Positions 1-8,741 of a stretch of DNA of 64,000 nucleotides are shown here, piece after piece. The position numbers and the translations under genes are program-made. Position 1 is the stretch's first letter, and each line of letters begins with the position of its first letter. Source of the stretch: Haloarcula mannanilytica (GTDB lineage Archaea; Halobacteriota; Halobacteria; Halobacteriales; Haloarculaceae). Below the pieces are notes generated by a model. The model was not told the DNA's origin and made no database searches. It worked only from the letters and a program-made list of their open reading frames with translations. Location of the stretch: positions 558,001 through 622,000 of the forward strand of contig NZ_BIXZ01000002.1 in assembly GCF_005406125.1 (NCBI RefSeq), in the 5' to 3' direction.

Positions 1-1417
1 CGATGTTGGTCTCGGGGGTGAAGAAGAACCCGGCGGTAAACAGCAGGGCGATGGAACCGCCGGCGTAGAGGATCATGTGCGCGAGACCGAACACCGGCTC
101 GCGGTCAAGCAGTGGCTTCAGGCCCCGGATGGAGAGGACGGCCCACAGGCCAAAGCCAACGAGTAGTCCGAACTGCCAGACCTTCCCGACTTCGAGGTAC
201 TCCAGCCCTTCGTTGCCGAACAGCCACCAGAGGTCGCCGAAGTAGCCGTGTGAACCGAGCCAGATGCCGCCGAGGCCGCCGACGGTGACGACGACGATGG
301 CCCCCAGCAACACGTCGATGTACGTCGACTGCCGCTTTGGCTCGTGGCCGGTCAGCAGCGGCGGGAGGAACAGTCCGGCTCCGAGCCAGGTCGCGGCGAT
401 CCAGAGGATGCCAAGGTCGATGTGCCAGGTCTTCGCCATGGCAAAGGGCAGTAGCTGGAGGATGTGGACGCCGAAGATTTCCTCGATGCCGAAGAAGCCG
501 GCCCGCTCGATGTAGAAGTGGGCGAGCAATCCACCGAGTAACACTTGCGCGAGGAACAGCCCGGCGGCGACCGGGATGAACCGCAGGGCGGCCCGCTGGC
601 TGGGGAAGATGCTCACGTCGCCGGGTTCGGGAACTGAGAGGTCGTCGGCGGAGGGTTCCGGGAGCCTGACGGACTGGTACAGCCAGATGCCGCCACCGGC
701 GGCGGCGACGAGCAGCACCATCGCGATGACGCTCCAGGTCATCGCCGCGCCGGTCGCGTCGTTCCCGGCGGCTGGCTCGTATGGCCAGTCGTTCGTGTAA
801 GAGTGCTCGCCGCCCGGACGGTCGGTGTGGGAGAACCACGCCGTCCACATGGCGAAGTCAGCGAACTGCCGGGCGTCGGCCTCGGAGTCGATCATCCCCT
901 CGGGGACGCCCCGTTCGTGGCTCCCCTCGTGGTACCGCTCGACGTACTCCTGGCGGACCTGCTCGTGGGCGTACAGCTCCGCGGCGGAGTACTCGATGTT
1001 CCCGCCGGTGTACTCCCCACTGAGGTCCTGTTTCACGTCGTCATTGACGGCGGCCTGTTCGGCCGTCGACAGCGACTCGTACTCGGTCCCGTAGCGCTCC
1101 TCGGCGTAGTACGTCCGCATGTGCTGGGTTTTCAACTCCAGCGAATCGGCGGTGTAGTCCGCGCCGTAGTACGCGCCGTTACCGAGAATCGAGCCGTGGT
1201 TCATCAGCCCGTTCCTCTGGAACGCCTTCTTGCCGTCGCGGATGTCCTCACCCGCGACGACCGTCTCGCCGTCGGGTCCGACGACCTGCTCCGGGATGGG
1301 CGGCGCTTCCTGATACGCGATCCACGCGCCGGCCCCCATGACAACGAGGTTGAAGACGAATGCGGCGGCGATCACCTTCGCGATCGTTTTGCGTTTGAGC
1401 TCCATGTAGTTCGACAT
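1..1417 (-). CDS. norB: Quinol-dependent nitric oxide reductase (qNOR), C-terminus beyond window
   Basis: Read leftward from the ATG at 1417, the frame stays open to base 1, giving about 472 codons; the C-terminal part is outside the window. A transmembrane helix (residues about 10-30) is followed by a long extracytoplasmic domain carrying NHGSILGNGAYYGADYT, then a second helix near 235 and the start of the multi-helix haem-copper-type core with KTWHIDLGILWIA, which holds a conserved histidine. The long N-terminal extension without a separate cytochrome c subunit is typical of the single-subunit quinol-oxidising form, which reduces two NO to N2O at the membrane. A G-run lies a few bases upstream of the start. 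The role in denitrification or NO detoxification is inferred from the family. Confidence 0.85.
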   Translation of the reverse strand, partial: MSNYMELKRKTIAKVIAAAFVFNLVVMGAGAWIAYQEAPPIPEQVVGPDGETVVAGEDIRDGKKAFQRNGLMNHGSILGNGAYYGADYTADSLELKTQHMRTYYAEERYGTEYESLSTAEQAAVNDDVKQDLSGEYTGGNIEYSAAELYAHEQVRQEYVERYHEGSHERGVPEGMIDSEADARQFADFAMWTAWFSHTDRPGGEHSYTNDWPYEPAAGNDATGAAMTWSVIAMVLLVAAAGGGIWLYQSVRLPEPSADDLSVPEPGDVSIFPSQRAALRFIPVAAGLFLAQVLLGGLLAHFYIERAGFFGIEEIFGVHILQLLPFAMAKTWHIDLGILWIAATWLGAGLFLPPLLTGHEPKRQSTYIDVLLGAIVVVTVGGLGGIWLGSHGYFGDLWWLFGNEGLEYLEVGKVWQFGLLVGFGLWAVLSIRGLKPLLDREPVFGLAHMILYAGGSIALLFTAGFFFTPETNI

Positions 1418-1576
1418 TTAATTCCCCCCGGTAAGAAGGGGCGACGCCGTTCCCAGTCGCTGGCGACGGGGGGAACATGTTCGCCCTGATTGCGAAGCGA
1501 TTGTTGCCGATCCGATTTGGGACGACTGTAGTAGGAGTATCACAAGGCAGATACCGGCCGCTCTCCCAAATTCGGT

Positions 1577-2149
1577 ATGCGCCGTCGCCGCTTCGTCCAG
1601 TTGCTTGGGACGGCTGTTCTGGCGGGTAGCGGGGGTTGTCTCGGACAGTCGAGTCGAACAGCACCGACGCTCGCCGCATCGAGTCCCGCGTTCGAATCCG
1701 GCGACGAGCTTCCGGCGCGGTTCACCTGCGACGGCGACGGCGTTTCGCCACCGTTCGTCATCGAGAGTGTCCCCGAGCCGACGGCAGCGCTCGCCGTCAC
1801 CGCCGAGTACGACGGCGGCGTGTTCAGCCAGCCGGTGTTCTGGACGCTGTGGAACGTCCCGCCGGAGACGGACCGGATTCCGGCCGGACTTCCGCGCGAA
1901 CCGACCCTTGATACGCTGGGCGGCGCACGGCAGGGCAAACAGGCCGGCAGCGAACCGGGGTACGAACCGCCGTGTCCGCCGGCCGGACAGCCGTACGAAC
2001 ACCGGTTTCAGGTGTTCGCACTCGGCGAGGAACTGTCCCTCAACGGTGGCACGGGCCAGGAGTCGGCGTCGGAAGCCATCGCGAACGCGCTCATCGCAAG
2101 CACCCGGGTCACCGTCGACTACACCCATCCGGCAACGACAGATGGCTGA
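1577..2149 (+). CDS. YbhB/YbcL-type PEBP (Raf kinase inhibitor-like) Tat lipoprotein
   Basis: The 190-residue product starts with an arginine run (RRRRF, residues 2-6), a short hydrophobic stretch and a lipobox ending in GGC (Cys21), so it is probably exported by Tat and lipid-anchored. The mature part has the phosphatidylethanolamine-binding-protein fold pattern: FTCDGDGVSPP near residue 50, then a central FWTLWNVPP and a C-terminal EHRFQVFAL. Bacterial YbhB/YbcL proteins share this architecture, but their physiological ligand is unclear. It is divergent from the nitric oxide reductase gene. Family assignment is firm; function is unknown. Confidence 0.8.
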   Translation: MRRRRFVQLLGTAVLAGSGGCLGQSSRTAPTLAASSPAFESGDELPARFTCDGDGVSPPFVIESVPEPTAALAVTAEYDGGVFSQPVFWTLWNVPPETDRIPAGLPREPTLDTLGGARQGKQAGSEPGYEPPCPPAGQPYEHRFQVFALGEELSLNGGTGQESASEAIANALIASTRVTVDYTHPATTDG

Positions 2150-2326
2150 CCCCGGGAGACTCAGCGTTCGAGTGCGGACAGCACGACGGCCCCATTTCCG
2201 TCCGAAACTGCGTGTCTTATACACATAAACCCTCGAAGAACACGGTGTACTGCCGTGAATGCGTGATTTCGTCAAAATAGTCGTCTGGGGCGTTACTTAT
2301 GGCAATGTTTCACAATACCATTAAAC

Positions 2327-2334
2327 CTATATAC
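2327..2334 (+). promoter_or_regulatory. TATA box for the zinc-ribbon microprotein gene
   Basis: The AT-rich octamer ctatatac is centred about 28 bases before the ATG at 2358. This is the spacing expected for a leaderless haloarchaeal transcript. Assigned by position and composition only. Confidence 0.45.
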
Positions 2335-2357
2335 TGGTGTGATATACCATAGCATGT

Positions 2358-2537
2358 ATGGCGTCCGCACCGAGTAGTGACGATATGTTCGACGAGTTCC
2401 TCTCCCAGCGTGGTCACGACGTGGACCAGAGTGGTTGGGAAGAGAGCTATAACAAGAAGCAGTGCCCTGATTGTGGCGGCCTTCACGAGTCGACAGCGGC
2501 ACAGTGCTCGGTGTGTGGCTGGACACCGGTACGGTAA
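2358..2537 (+). CDS. Zinc-ribbon microprotein, HVO_0416-like
   Basis: A 59-residue acidic protein begins MASAPSSDDMFDEFLSQRGH and carries two CxxC knuckles (CPDCGG near residue 36 and CSVCGW near residue 50), giving a single zinc ribbon in its C-terminal half. The two upstream ATG triplets are not in this frame or close immediately, so 2358 is the only sensible start. It resembles the HVO_0416-type family of haloarchaeal small zinc-finger proteins. Its partner is unknown. A TATA element at the right distance and a T-rich stretch after the stop support an independent short transcript. Confidence 0.75.
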   Translation: MASAPSSDDMFDEFLSQRGHDVDQSGWEESYNKKQCPDCGGLHESTAAQCSVCGWTPVR

Positions 2538-2555
2538 CCCCTTTTCGCTTTTCAC
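2538..2555 (+). terminator. T-rich terminator after the zinc-ribbon gene
   Basis: Immediately after the TAA there are two T-tracts (cttttcgcttttc) without a stable hairpin, the usual form of archaeal intrinsic terminators. Confidence 0.4.
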
Positions 2556-2752
2556 CCGGTAGCGGCAGCATCGACCCGAAGGACCGACAGTCCGCTCTCT
2601 ACCGAGGCGTGCCGCACTACGTCTCGTGTCGAGACAGCAACGGTACAGCCAGTTGCGACTCCATCACGTGTGTCGAAAGGAAGTGGGGAGTCCTTGCGTG
2701 GCCAGCCGACGGTTGGGGGGAGTGTGCCGGCGGGCCGAACGGTTCGTGGTGG

Positions 2753-3250
2753 TTACAGCGCATCGAGCGACGCTTGGAGAAACAGCCCGAGCGCGAGATG
2801 TTGGGACGCCGACTCCGCGATCTGCTCCTTTGCAGCCGCCGAGTCCGCAATCCCGTACTGCTTCGTCTGGACGAGTTCGTGCATCTGGAGCGTGCCATCC
2901 GCTTCTAAATCGTGCAGCCGGGGATACACTGTCCCCGGACTCAACTCGGCTCCGAACTGTTCTTCCAGTGCCTCCATCAGTCCGGTGCCGTGGGTACCAC
3001 CATCGGCGACTGCGATCATCGCCAAGAGGATCTCTTCCAGACTCTGTGTGACAAGACCGTCGTCAACCGCCATCTCGCCGTTGACGACATCGTCAATGAC
3101 CGGTTCCAACAGCGACTCCGTGATGGCGTCACGACTGGGTGGGTCATGCGATTCCGGGCGCTCTGTACCGCCGAGGTTAGTCACTCGCTCGTCGGCTGTC
3201 TTGCCCTGCATCTTGCCCGTCGTCACGCGACGGAGGTTGTCTCCGGACAT
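2753..3250 (-). CDS. PadR-like winged-helix transcriptional regulator
   Basis: The 165-residue protein has an acidic, probably disordered N-terminal third, then a winged-helix domain from about residue 70. The section EILLAMIAVADGGTHGTGLM followed by LSPGTVYPRLHDLEADGTL and a wing ending in TKQYGIAD is the PadR-type pattern. A C-terminal helix (about 145-165) could support dimerisation. The gene is alone, tail-to-tail with the zinc-ribbon gene and divergent from the winged-helix/membrane pair at 3383. The target is unknown; the 132-base divergent region is the obvious place to look for its operator. Confidence 0.7.
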   Translation of the reverse strand: MSGDNLRRVTTGKMQGKTADERVTNLGGTERPESHDPPSRDAITESLLEPVIDDVVNGEMAVDDGLVTQSLEEILLAMIAVADGGTHGTGLMEALEEQFGAELSPGTVYPRLHDLEADGTLQMHELVQTKQYGIADSAAAKEQIAESASQHLALGLFLQASLDAL

Positions 3251-3297
3251 CGTCTCACCTGAACGCGATCCGCAGTGGATACTACAGGGGCTATCAT

Positions 3298-3306
3298 CAT
3301 ATAAAC
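3298..3306 (-). promoter_or_regulatory. TATA-like element for the PadR-like gene
   Basis: catataaac on the plus strand reads gtttatatg on the minus strand, about 50 bases before the ATG at 3250. This predicts a short leader of about 20-25 bases, unlike the leaderless arrangement of the divergent gene. Confidence 0.4.
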
Positions 3307-3353
3307 GGGGCAGTGTTTTCTGAACGTGAAATCACTACAATACTCAAAAACAC

Positions 3354-3360
3354 TTATATA
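3354..3360 (+). promoter_or_regulatory. TATA box for the winged-helix gene at 3383
   Basis: ttatata lies 23-29 bases before the GTG start at 3383, which supports a leaderless mRNA and helps decide the non-ATG start. Confidence 0.5.
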
Positions 3361-3382
3361 AGATGACGAAAATCATGGTGTA

Positions 3383-3733
3383 GTGGCTGAGGAACAGAGC
3401 ATCGAGGAGATTCTCGATACTATCGGTGATAAGCACGCGCGTCGCGTACTCGCTGCGATCAGTCGGGAACCGCAGTCGGCGAAGGAACTCGCCGAAGAAT
3501 GTGACCTCTCGCTGCCGACCGTGTATCGCCGTGTCGAACTGCTCGACGAGTACGACCTCGTCACCGACCGGACGCTCGTCGCCGAGGACGGGAACCACTA
3601 CAAGGTGTACGAGTCCAACTTCGAGTCGACGGTCATCTCGCTCGAAGACGAGGAGTACAAGGTACGCATCTACCGGGAGGAGAACCTCCCGGACCGGTTC
3701 AGCCAGCTCTGGGACGAGCTGAACCCCGAATGA
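3383..3733 (+). CDS. Winged-helix regulator paired with a small membrane protein
   Basis: A 116-residue protein starting at GTG. Residues about 7-70 form an ArsR-like winged helix: IEEILDTIGDKHARRVL, then SAKELAEECDLSLPTVYRR as the helix-turn-helix and a wing near 60-75. The C-terminal part ends in an acidic helix. No ligand-binding domain is present. The gene is followed 28 bases later by a three-helix membrane protein, and the two resemble the pair at 58770-59464 in order, size and sequence. This layout suggests a DNA-binding protein whose activity is tied to its membrane partner, which is an inference. The start is supported by the TATA box upstream. Confidence 0.75.
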   Translation: MAEEQSIEEILDTIGDKHARRVLAAISREPQSAKELAEECDLSLPTVYRRVELLDEYDLVTDRTLVAEDGNHYKVYESNFESTVISLEDEEYKVRIYREENLPDRFSQLWDELNPE

Positions 3734-3761
3734 GTCCGCTGTCTCCCGGTGAGGCGATAGT

Positions 3762-4061
3762 ATGACGACCGGTGTAGCCATCGCACGTGGCGCGCTCATC
3801 CTGATGCGGATGGTCGTGTTCGGATTGACGCTCGGGATTACGCTCATTAGCTTCCAGGCCTATCGCAAACGGCCTTCTGAACGGTTACAGTCCGCGTTTG
3901 TCGGCTTTGCCTTTATCAGCATGGGCGTCGCTATCTCCAGTGTCATTACGCAATTGAGCGCCGGCGAGACCGGTGCCATCGTTCGCATCTTCTTCCAGAT
4001 GGCCGAGACGATCCCGTTCATCATCGGGTTCGCGATGCTGTACGTATCGCTGTACCGGTGA
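3762..4061 (+). CDS. Small three-helix membrane protein (DUF7521-like)
   Basis: The 99-residue product is almost entirely membrane-embedded, with helices at about 8-32, 43-64 and 72-96 and short charged loops (YRKRPSERLQ between the first two). No catalytic motif is visible. It lies directly behind the winged-helix gene and is probably co-transcribed with it. Its counterpart at 59189 has the same three-helix plan. It resembles what I recall as the DUF7521 group of haloarchaeal proteins; that label is tentative and the function is unknown. Confidence 0.7.
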   Translation: MTTGVAIARGALILMRMVVFGLTLGITLISFQAYRKRPSERLQSAFVGFAFISMGVAISSVITQLSAGETGAIVRIFFQMAETIPFIIGFAMLYVSLYR

Positions 4062-4142
4062 GAAACTCGATCCGGTTCGCCTGTCAGTTGTCGTCCCTGT
4101 AAAGCACGTTGTTTATTTGGCCGCGGCCCCACTACATGTTCA

Positions 4143-5984
4143 ATGACTGATTCGACCACCGAGGTTGTCCGCCTGTTCGGTGGGCCCGGTAGCGGGAAGA
4201 CGACGGCGCTGCTCGACCGCGTTGACGAACTGCTGGAAGACGACGATGTCGACTTCCGTGACGTACTGGTTGTCTCGTACACGCGCGCGGCGGCCGCCGA
4301 GATCCGCGAACGACTCGCGGACCGACTCGATCTGTCCCCCCGTGCACTCCGCGGGAACGTCTGTACGATGCACGCGAAGGCGTACGAACTGCTGAACCTC
4401 TCTCGGGGCGATGTCGTCGGCGAGGACGACAAGGAGGCCTTCTGCGAGGAGTTCGGCATCGAATACGAGGACGAGTACGAGGGCTCGCGCCGCCGGTCGG
4501 CCCGCTCGACCACCCTCGGGAACAAGATCATCGCGACCAGTCAGTGGCTTCAGCGGACCCGCCGCGACGTGGCCGACTGGTACGACGTGCCGTTCAAATG
4601 GGACGAGGAGGAGGTCCGACTGCCGCCGGAGATCGACGACAACGCCCAGACCGGCAACAAGTACACGCCGACCTGGCCGACCGACGACGACCGCGTCGAC
4701 GTGCCAAGCGTCATCCGCGGCTGGCGCACCTACAAGGGCGAGCACGACCTGACCGGCTTCGCCGACATGCTTGAACGGGTCGCCCAGCGCTCGCTGTTGC
4801 CGAACGTTGACTACCTCATCATCGACGAGTTTCAGGACATCACAACGCTGCAGTACGACGTGTACGACGAGTGGAAACCCCACATGGACAGAGTTCTCAT
4901 CGCCGGCGACGACGACCAGGTCGTCTACGCCTGGCAGGGCGCGGACCCCGACCTCTTGCTTGAGGAAGTCGTCACGCAGGACGAGGTGTTGCCCAACTCC
5001 TACCGGCTTCCCTCGCGCATCCTCAACGTCGTCAACCGCGAGGTGCGCCACATCGAGAAGCGCCAGGAGAAAGACCTGAATCCGCGTAAGGAGGGCGGCC
5101 GCGTCGAGGCGGTCCAGAACCCATCGATGTTCGACCTCTCACGGAACGTCACACGGACCATCGAACAGTCCGACGAGACGGTGATGGTACTGTTCCGGGC
5201 CCGCTACCAGATGTTCCAGTTCATCGATGAGTTCATCGATAACGGGATTCCCTTCTCCTGTCTCACCGACCAACGGATGTGGACCGACCGGCTCACCCAG
5301 TACGTCAACGGGCTCGAAGCCGTCGAGGCCGACGAACCGCTCACGGTACTCGAAGCGCGCCGCCTCGCCGATATGCTCGTCGACTCCGCCTTCGGCACGG
5401 GCGAGCGCGACGACCTCTTCGACGCGCTCGAAGAGATCGACGAATCCCACGAGGACAAAGACATCGCCGACATCGAGATCGACCCCGATGTCGTCCGCGA
5501 CCACGTCCCCTTCCTCCCGGACGCGGCCTCGGCGGGCGACATGCTCCGGAAGGTGACCAACTTCCAGGAGCGGACCGTCGACGCGTACTTCAATGGCGAG
5601 TACACCGGAATGGACGCCGACCGCGTCCGCGTGGGCACTATCCACTCCGCCAAGGGCCGTGAGGCCGACCACGTGTTCGTCGCGACCGACCTCACGGAGA
5701 AGGTCGTCGAGCAGATGGCCGCGACTGTCGACCAGAAAGGCATCGAGGTGCCCGGCGTCGAGGAGTTCACTAAACACACCAGTCCCGTACCGACGCTGAC
5801 CGACAACGAACGGCGCGTGTTCTACGTCGGGATGTCCCGTGCCCGCGAACGGCTTGTCCTGCTGGAGAACCTCGTCGACGGCGCGCCGACGCTACCAATC
5901 GACGTGTTGCTGGAAAACGCCCCGAGCGACCGGTCCATCGAACAACTGCTCGACGAAGCCAGCGAGACTATCGCCGCGGACTGA
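4143..5984 (+). CDS. UvrD/Rep-like superfamily 1A DNA helicase
   Basis: The 613-residue ATP-dependent helicase has Walker A GGPGSGKTTALL at about residues 13-24, motif Ia VVSYTRAAAAEI, Walker B/motif II LIIDEFQDIT at about 224-233, motif III GDDDQVVYAWQGAD, motif IV region VLPNSYRLP, motif V VGTIHSAKGREADHVF near 497 and motif VI FYVGMSRARERL near 561. All catalytic motifs look intact. Such enzymes unwind DNA 3' to 5' in repair and replication-fork processing. It stands alone, preceded by a TATA-like gtttattt about 27 bases upstream. Its repair pathway in archaea is not evident from the neighbours. Confidence 0.88.
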   Translation: MTDSTTEVVRLFGGPGSGKTTALLDRVDELLEDDDVDFRDVLVVSYTRAAAAEIRERLADRLDLSPRALRGNVCTMHAKAYELLNLSRGDVVGEDDKEAFCEEFGIEYEDEYEGSRRRSARSTTLGNKIIATSQWLQRTRRDVADWYDVPFKWDEEEVRLPPEIDDNAQTGNKYTPTWPTDDDRVDVPSVIRGWRTYKGEHDLTGFADMLERVAQRSLLPNVDYLIIDEFQDITTLQYDVYDEWKPHMDRVLIAGDDDQVVYAWQGADPDLLLEEVVTQDEVLPNSYRLPSRILNVVNREVRHIEKRQEKDLNPRKEGGRVEAVQNPSMFDLSRNVTRTIEQSDETVMVLFRARYQMFQFIDEFIDNGIPFSCLTDQRMWTDRLTQYVNGLEAVEADEPLTVLEARRLADMLVDSAFGTGERDDLFDALEEIDESHEDKDIADIEIDPDVVRDHVPFLPDAASAGDMLRKVTNFQERTVDAYFNGEYTGMDADRVRVGTIHSAKGREADHVFVATDLTEKVVEQMAATVDQKGIEVPGVEEFTKHTSPVPTLTDNERRVFYVGMSRARERLVLLENLVDGAPTLPIDVLLENAPSDRSIEQLLDEASETIAAD

Positions 5985-6003
5985 CAACAGGCACCAGTTC
6001 TCT

Positions 6004-7116
6004 TTATTCGTCGAGTGTCCCGCCCTCTAGGTAGTACCGGGTCTTGTCACGTGTCGATTGTGCGACCTTCGTGAACGTGACGACCCGCTGGTCACCGTCG
6101 GTCTCGTCGCGCTCGATGTGGAGTTTCAGGCCCTGCTCCCGGAAATACGACAGCAAATCGTCGATAATCTTCGGGTCGCCGCGAACCGTGTGCGTTTCGC
6201 CGACCGGCTCGCCCGCATCCACTGCCCGTATCGTTTCGACTGCAGGTTCGAGGATGGCCTCGCCCAACGCCTGTGCTCGCTCGCGGACGGCTGCCGGCGG
6301 TTCGTCGCGTTCGACGGCCTGAAACGCCTCCCGGATGACCCGCGTGAAAACGAAGTCACGGCCGTAGTCGAAGGGCAGCTCGAACGCGTGTTCGAGGTCC
6401 GCCCGGTGGATGGCGCTCGTCGTGTATTTCAGCGCTGTCTCACCGTCCGTCGATTTCAGGACGATACCCTCTCGGCCACGGGCGTTCAGATCGTCAATCC
6501 GCTCACGGGCGGCGTCGATGGCCGCGGCCGGGGTGTACGTCCCGTAGTGGTCGACGCTGTCGAGGCCGTAGGTCGCACACTGGTCGAGTCGGCGCTCGAC
6601 GCCCATCGGTGTCCCGCTCTCGCGGTGGCGGATGCCGAACACGTAGAACCCGACCTCCTCGACCTCGCTGTAATCGTGGTCGGTATAAGGGTTCTCCGGC
6701 CCGACGAGTTCGCCACACAGCATGTGCTCGGGGTGGTCGTCGAAGAACGCGTCCGCCTCCAGCAACGCCTCGACCTTCCGCGTGGTGTAGGGACAGACGA
6801 ACCCGCTTCGGGTAAACGCCAGGAGGTCGCCGTCGATCCGCGTGACCCTGACGTTGTAGCCGTTGAGTTTCTCCTCGATGGCGACGGGGCCGTCGAAGGT
6901 TTCCAGAATCGCCGGTTCGAGGACGAGCGCGCGTGGCATCGACGGATAGCCACGGACGACCACGTCGCTGACGACTGCCGTTCCCCGCTCGATACCGTGG
7001 CGTTCGTCGTTGAGGTGTCGGTACCGCTGGCCGCGGAACCACTCGGTATCGAAGTGTTCGAGCAAGTCCTCGGGGTCGGTGTCGATGTCGAACAGCGACC
7101 CCCAGTCTCTCGACAT
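6004..7116 (-). CDS. ATP-dependent RNA ligase, Rnl3 / Pab1020 family
   Basis: I chose the start at the ATG at 7116 (MSRDWGSLFDIDTDPEDLL), giving 370 residues; an upstream in-frame ATG at 7170 adds 18 unlikely residues. The nucleotidyltransferase motif I EEKLNGYNVR places the adenylated lysine near residue 83. Later motifs include ELVGPENPY, GFYVFGIR, the EGIVLKS motif IV region and ALKYTT, followed by a helical C-terminal dimerisation domain. Archaeal Rnl3 enzymes are homodimers that seal or circularise single-stranded RNA and can adenylate 5'-phosphates. The divergent gene at 7213 encodes the usual genomic partner of this family, which strengthens the call. Confidence 0.85.
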   Translation of the reverse strand: MSRDWGSLFDIDTDPEDLLEHFDTEWFRGQRYRHLNDERHGIERGTAVVSDVVVRGYPSMPRALVLEPAILETFDGPVAIEEKLNGYNVRVTRIDGDLLAFTRSGFVCPYTTRKVEALLEADAFFDDHPEHMLCGELVGPENPYTDHDYSEVEEVGFYVFGIRHRESGTPMGVERRLDQCATYGLDSVDHYGTYTPAAAIDAARERIDDLNARGREGIVLKSTDGETALKYTTSAIHRADLEHAFELPFDYGRDFVFTRVIREAFQAVERDEPPAAVRERAQALGEAILEPAVETIRAVDAGEPVGETHTVRGDPKIIDDLLSYFREQGLKLHIERDETDGDQRVVTFTKVAQSTRDKTRYYLEGGTLDE

Positions 7117-7212
7117 GTATGACTCTTGTTGACATGCGACTAAAATTCTACTGGCGTGTGACAATCCCACAACTGTCAGAGAGCATTAGTGGCAGGCTAC
7201 CGTAGTGCCAGT
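7117..7212. promoter_or_regulatory. Divergent promoter region of RNA ligase and its partner
   Basis: Only 96 bases separate the two start codons. ctaaaattcta at 7139-7149 is the most AT-rich stretch and is correctly placed to be the ligase TATA element on the minus strand. No clear TATA box stands out for the partner gene. Confidence 0.35.
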
Positions 7213-7887
7213 ATGGTCGACCGCCCGCTCAAGCAACGGTTCGTCCTCGACACGTCGCTGTTTCTCACCCCGGAAATCAGAGGCAGCGACGAGGACCTGG
7301 AGGCGGCCTGTCTGGACCTGCTCGACCTCATCTCGGAGGCGAAACTGGTCCACAACATCTCCTGTTACATGCCACCGTCGATCCAGGCGGAACTGACGAC
7401 GATGCTGGAGGACCGGGCTATCAGCGACGACGTACTGACGAAACTGGATACGTGGGTCATTACGAAGTCACCGGCTCACCACGAGGTGCGGATTCCGGCA
7501 GACCTCGTCTACGAGTTCATCGACGAGATGTCCGAGCGGGTCGACCGCGGTCTGCGCGTTTCGGAGAAGGCCGTCCGGAAGGCCGAGGAGTCGCGGGCCG
7601 AGACGGTCGAGGAACACGACCACATGACTGAAGTGGATAAGGTCATCTCGGACCTGCGCGACGAGTACCGGGACACGCTCCGACAGGGCGTCCTCGACTC
7701 CCGCGAGGACTTCGATCTCCTGATACTCGCACAGGAGCTAGACGCCGGCGTGGTCACGGAGGACCAGGGCATCATCAACTGGGCGGAGGACTTCGGACTG
7801 CGGTATCTCAAGGGCCGGAACTTCCCGCCGCTGCTCAGGGAGTATCTCGCCGCCGACGACCCGGACCGCTGGCGCGACGAGAGTTAA
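7213..7887 (+). CDS. RNA ligase partner protein, PIN-domain (MJ_0950 family)
   Basis: The start at 7213 ([18 protein letters not shown]) gives 224 residues; an in-frame extension to 7189 is not needed. The N-terminal FVLDTSLFL, a central acidic region and the C-terminal [19 protein letters not shown] with a further aspartate in NWAEDFGL match the acidic residues of a PIN-type nuclease fold. The family is known mainly as the conserved neighbour of Rnl3-type RNA ligases. The divergent ligase gene here fits that. An RNA cleavage or end-processing role before ligation is an inference. Confidence 0.82.
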   Translation: MVDRPLKQRFVLDTSLFLTPEIRGSDEDLEAACLDLLDLISEAKLVHNISCYMPPSIQAELTTMLEDRAISDDVLTKLDTWVITKSPAHHEVRIPADLVYEFIDEMSERVDRGLRVSEKAVRKAEESRAETVEEHDHMTEVDKVISDLRDEYRDTLRQGVLDSREDFDLLILAQELDAGVVTEDQGIINWAEDFGLRYLKGRNFPPLLREYLAADDPDRWRDES

Positions 7888-8135
7888 TCGTCGTCGTTGT
7901 CCGGCGGTTTCCCGCCGGGGAGCGCACTGCGTGCTCGCCCAGCGATTGCGCCCGGAATGTCTGTCGGGGAGGGAGCGACCCATTCGATGATGAGTAATGC
8001 AGCGGCTAACCCGAGAAAAACCGCGCCGATGGCCGTCTGACCGCGAGCGAGGTTGTCGACGCCAAGGAGGGTGACCCGCGCGGCGAGTACAACCGCGACC
8101 ATCAGTTCAATCGTCCCGATGAGTCCCCGTGCCAT
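7884..8135 (-). CDS. Small haloarchaeal membrane protein
   Basis: The 83-residue protein has two predicted transmembrane helices (about 5-25 and 33-54), a short [10 protein letters not shown] linker and an acidic tail ending DNDDD. It overlaps the 3' end of the RNA ligase partner gene by four bases in tail-to-tail orientation. It resembles a haloarchaeal DUF group (possibly DUF7533). No function can be read from it. Confidence 0.6.
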   Translation of the reverse strand: MARGLIGTIELMVAVVLAARVTLLGVDNLARGQTAIGAVFLGLAAALLIIEWVAPSPTDIPGAIAGRARSALPGGKPPDNDDD

Positions 8136-8246
8136 CGGTCGTCGTAGGCGGTGACTAATGAAAAACGTCGCGCCTGCATGACGACGGCGTTCCCACCAGC
8201 GTCAAGGTGCACACGTTCAAGTCGCTGCCGGATGAACGCCGTCAGT

Positions 8247-8738
8247 ATGCACGTCGGCATCGTCTCGGACACGCACGATAACGGGTCGCTTGTCGAGGCA
8301 GCAGTCGAGACGTTCGAAGACGCGGGCTGTGAGACGGTCTTCCACTGCGGCGACTTCGTGGCCCCGTTCTCCGTGACGCCGTTCGACGGCGACTGGTCGT
8401 TTTACGCAGTTCGGGGCAACAACGACGGCGAGTGGGCGGTCCAGTCCACCGTCGCGGAGTTCGGTACGTACTTCGGCGAGATGGGCGAGTTGACCATCGA
8501 CGGCCACACCATCGCGGTGTATCACGGGACCAGCGAGGAGATCGTCGACGCGCTTGTCGACTGTGGGACCTACGATTACGTCCTCCACGGGCACACGCAC
8601 GAACGCGGCCACGAGGAACGTGGGGACACGGAACGAATCAATCCCGGCGGCATCTCGATTCCGCCGGCCCCTGAGCCGTTCTCGGTCGCGACGCTGTCGA
8701 CGGACTCCGGCGAAGTCGAATTCCACGAACTGGAGTGA
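8247..8738 (+). CDS. YfcE/MJ0936-type metallophosphoesterase
   Basis: Starting at the ATG at 8247 (MHVGIVSDTHDN) the protein has 163 residues. It contains the calcineurin-like metal-binding motifs in order: DTHDN, HCGDF, RGNNDGE, YHGT and HGHTHERG, with NPGGISIPP near the end. MJ0936 and YfcE relatives are metal-dependent phosphodiesterases active on cyclic or artificial phosphodiesters; the natural substrate is not known. An open extension to 8151 has no archaeal start signal and disrupts the beta-strand start, so I left it out. Confidence 0.85.
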   Translation: MHVGIVSDTHDNGSLVEAAVETFEDAGCETVFHCGDFVAPFSVTPFDGDWSFYAVRGNNDGEWAVQSTVAEFGTYFGEMGELTIDGHTIAVYHGTSEEIVDALVDCGTYDYVLHGHTHERGHEERGDTERINPGGISIPPAPEPFSVATLSTDSGEVEFHELE

Positions 8739-8741
8739 AAA

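Noticed and set aside
2215-2226. tcttatacacat matches 12 bases of the Tn5 mosaic end
   Set aside because: Only part of the 19-base end matches, there is no second copy and no transposase nearby; most likely chance in an AT-rich promoter.
6058-7122. 354-codon frame on the plus strand
   Set aside because: It is antisense to the RNA ligase and lacks recognisable domains.
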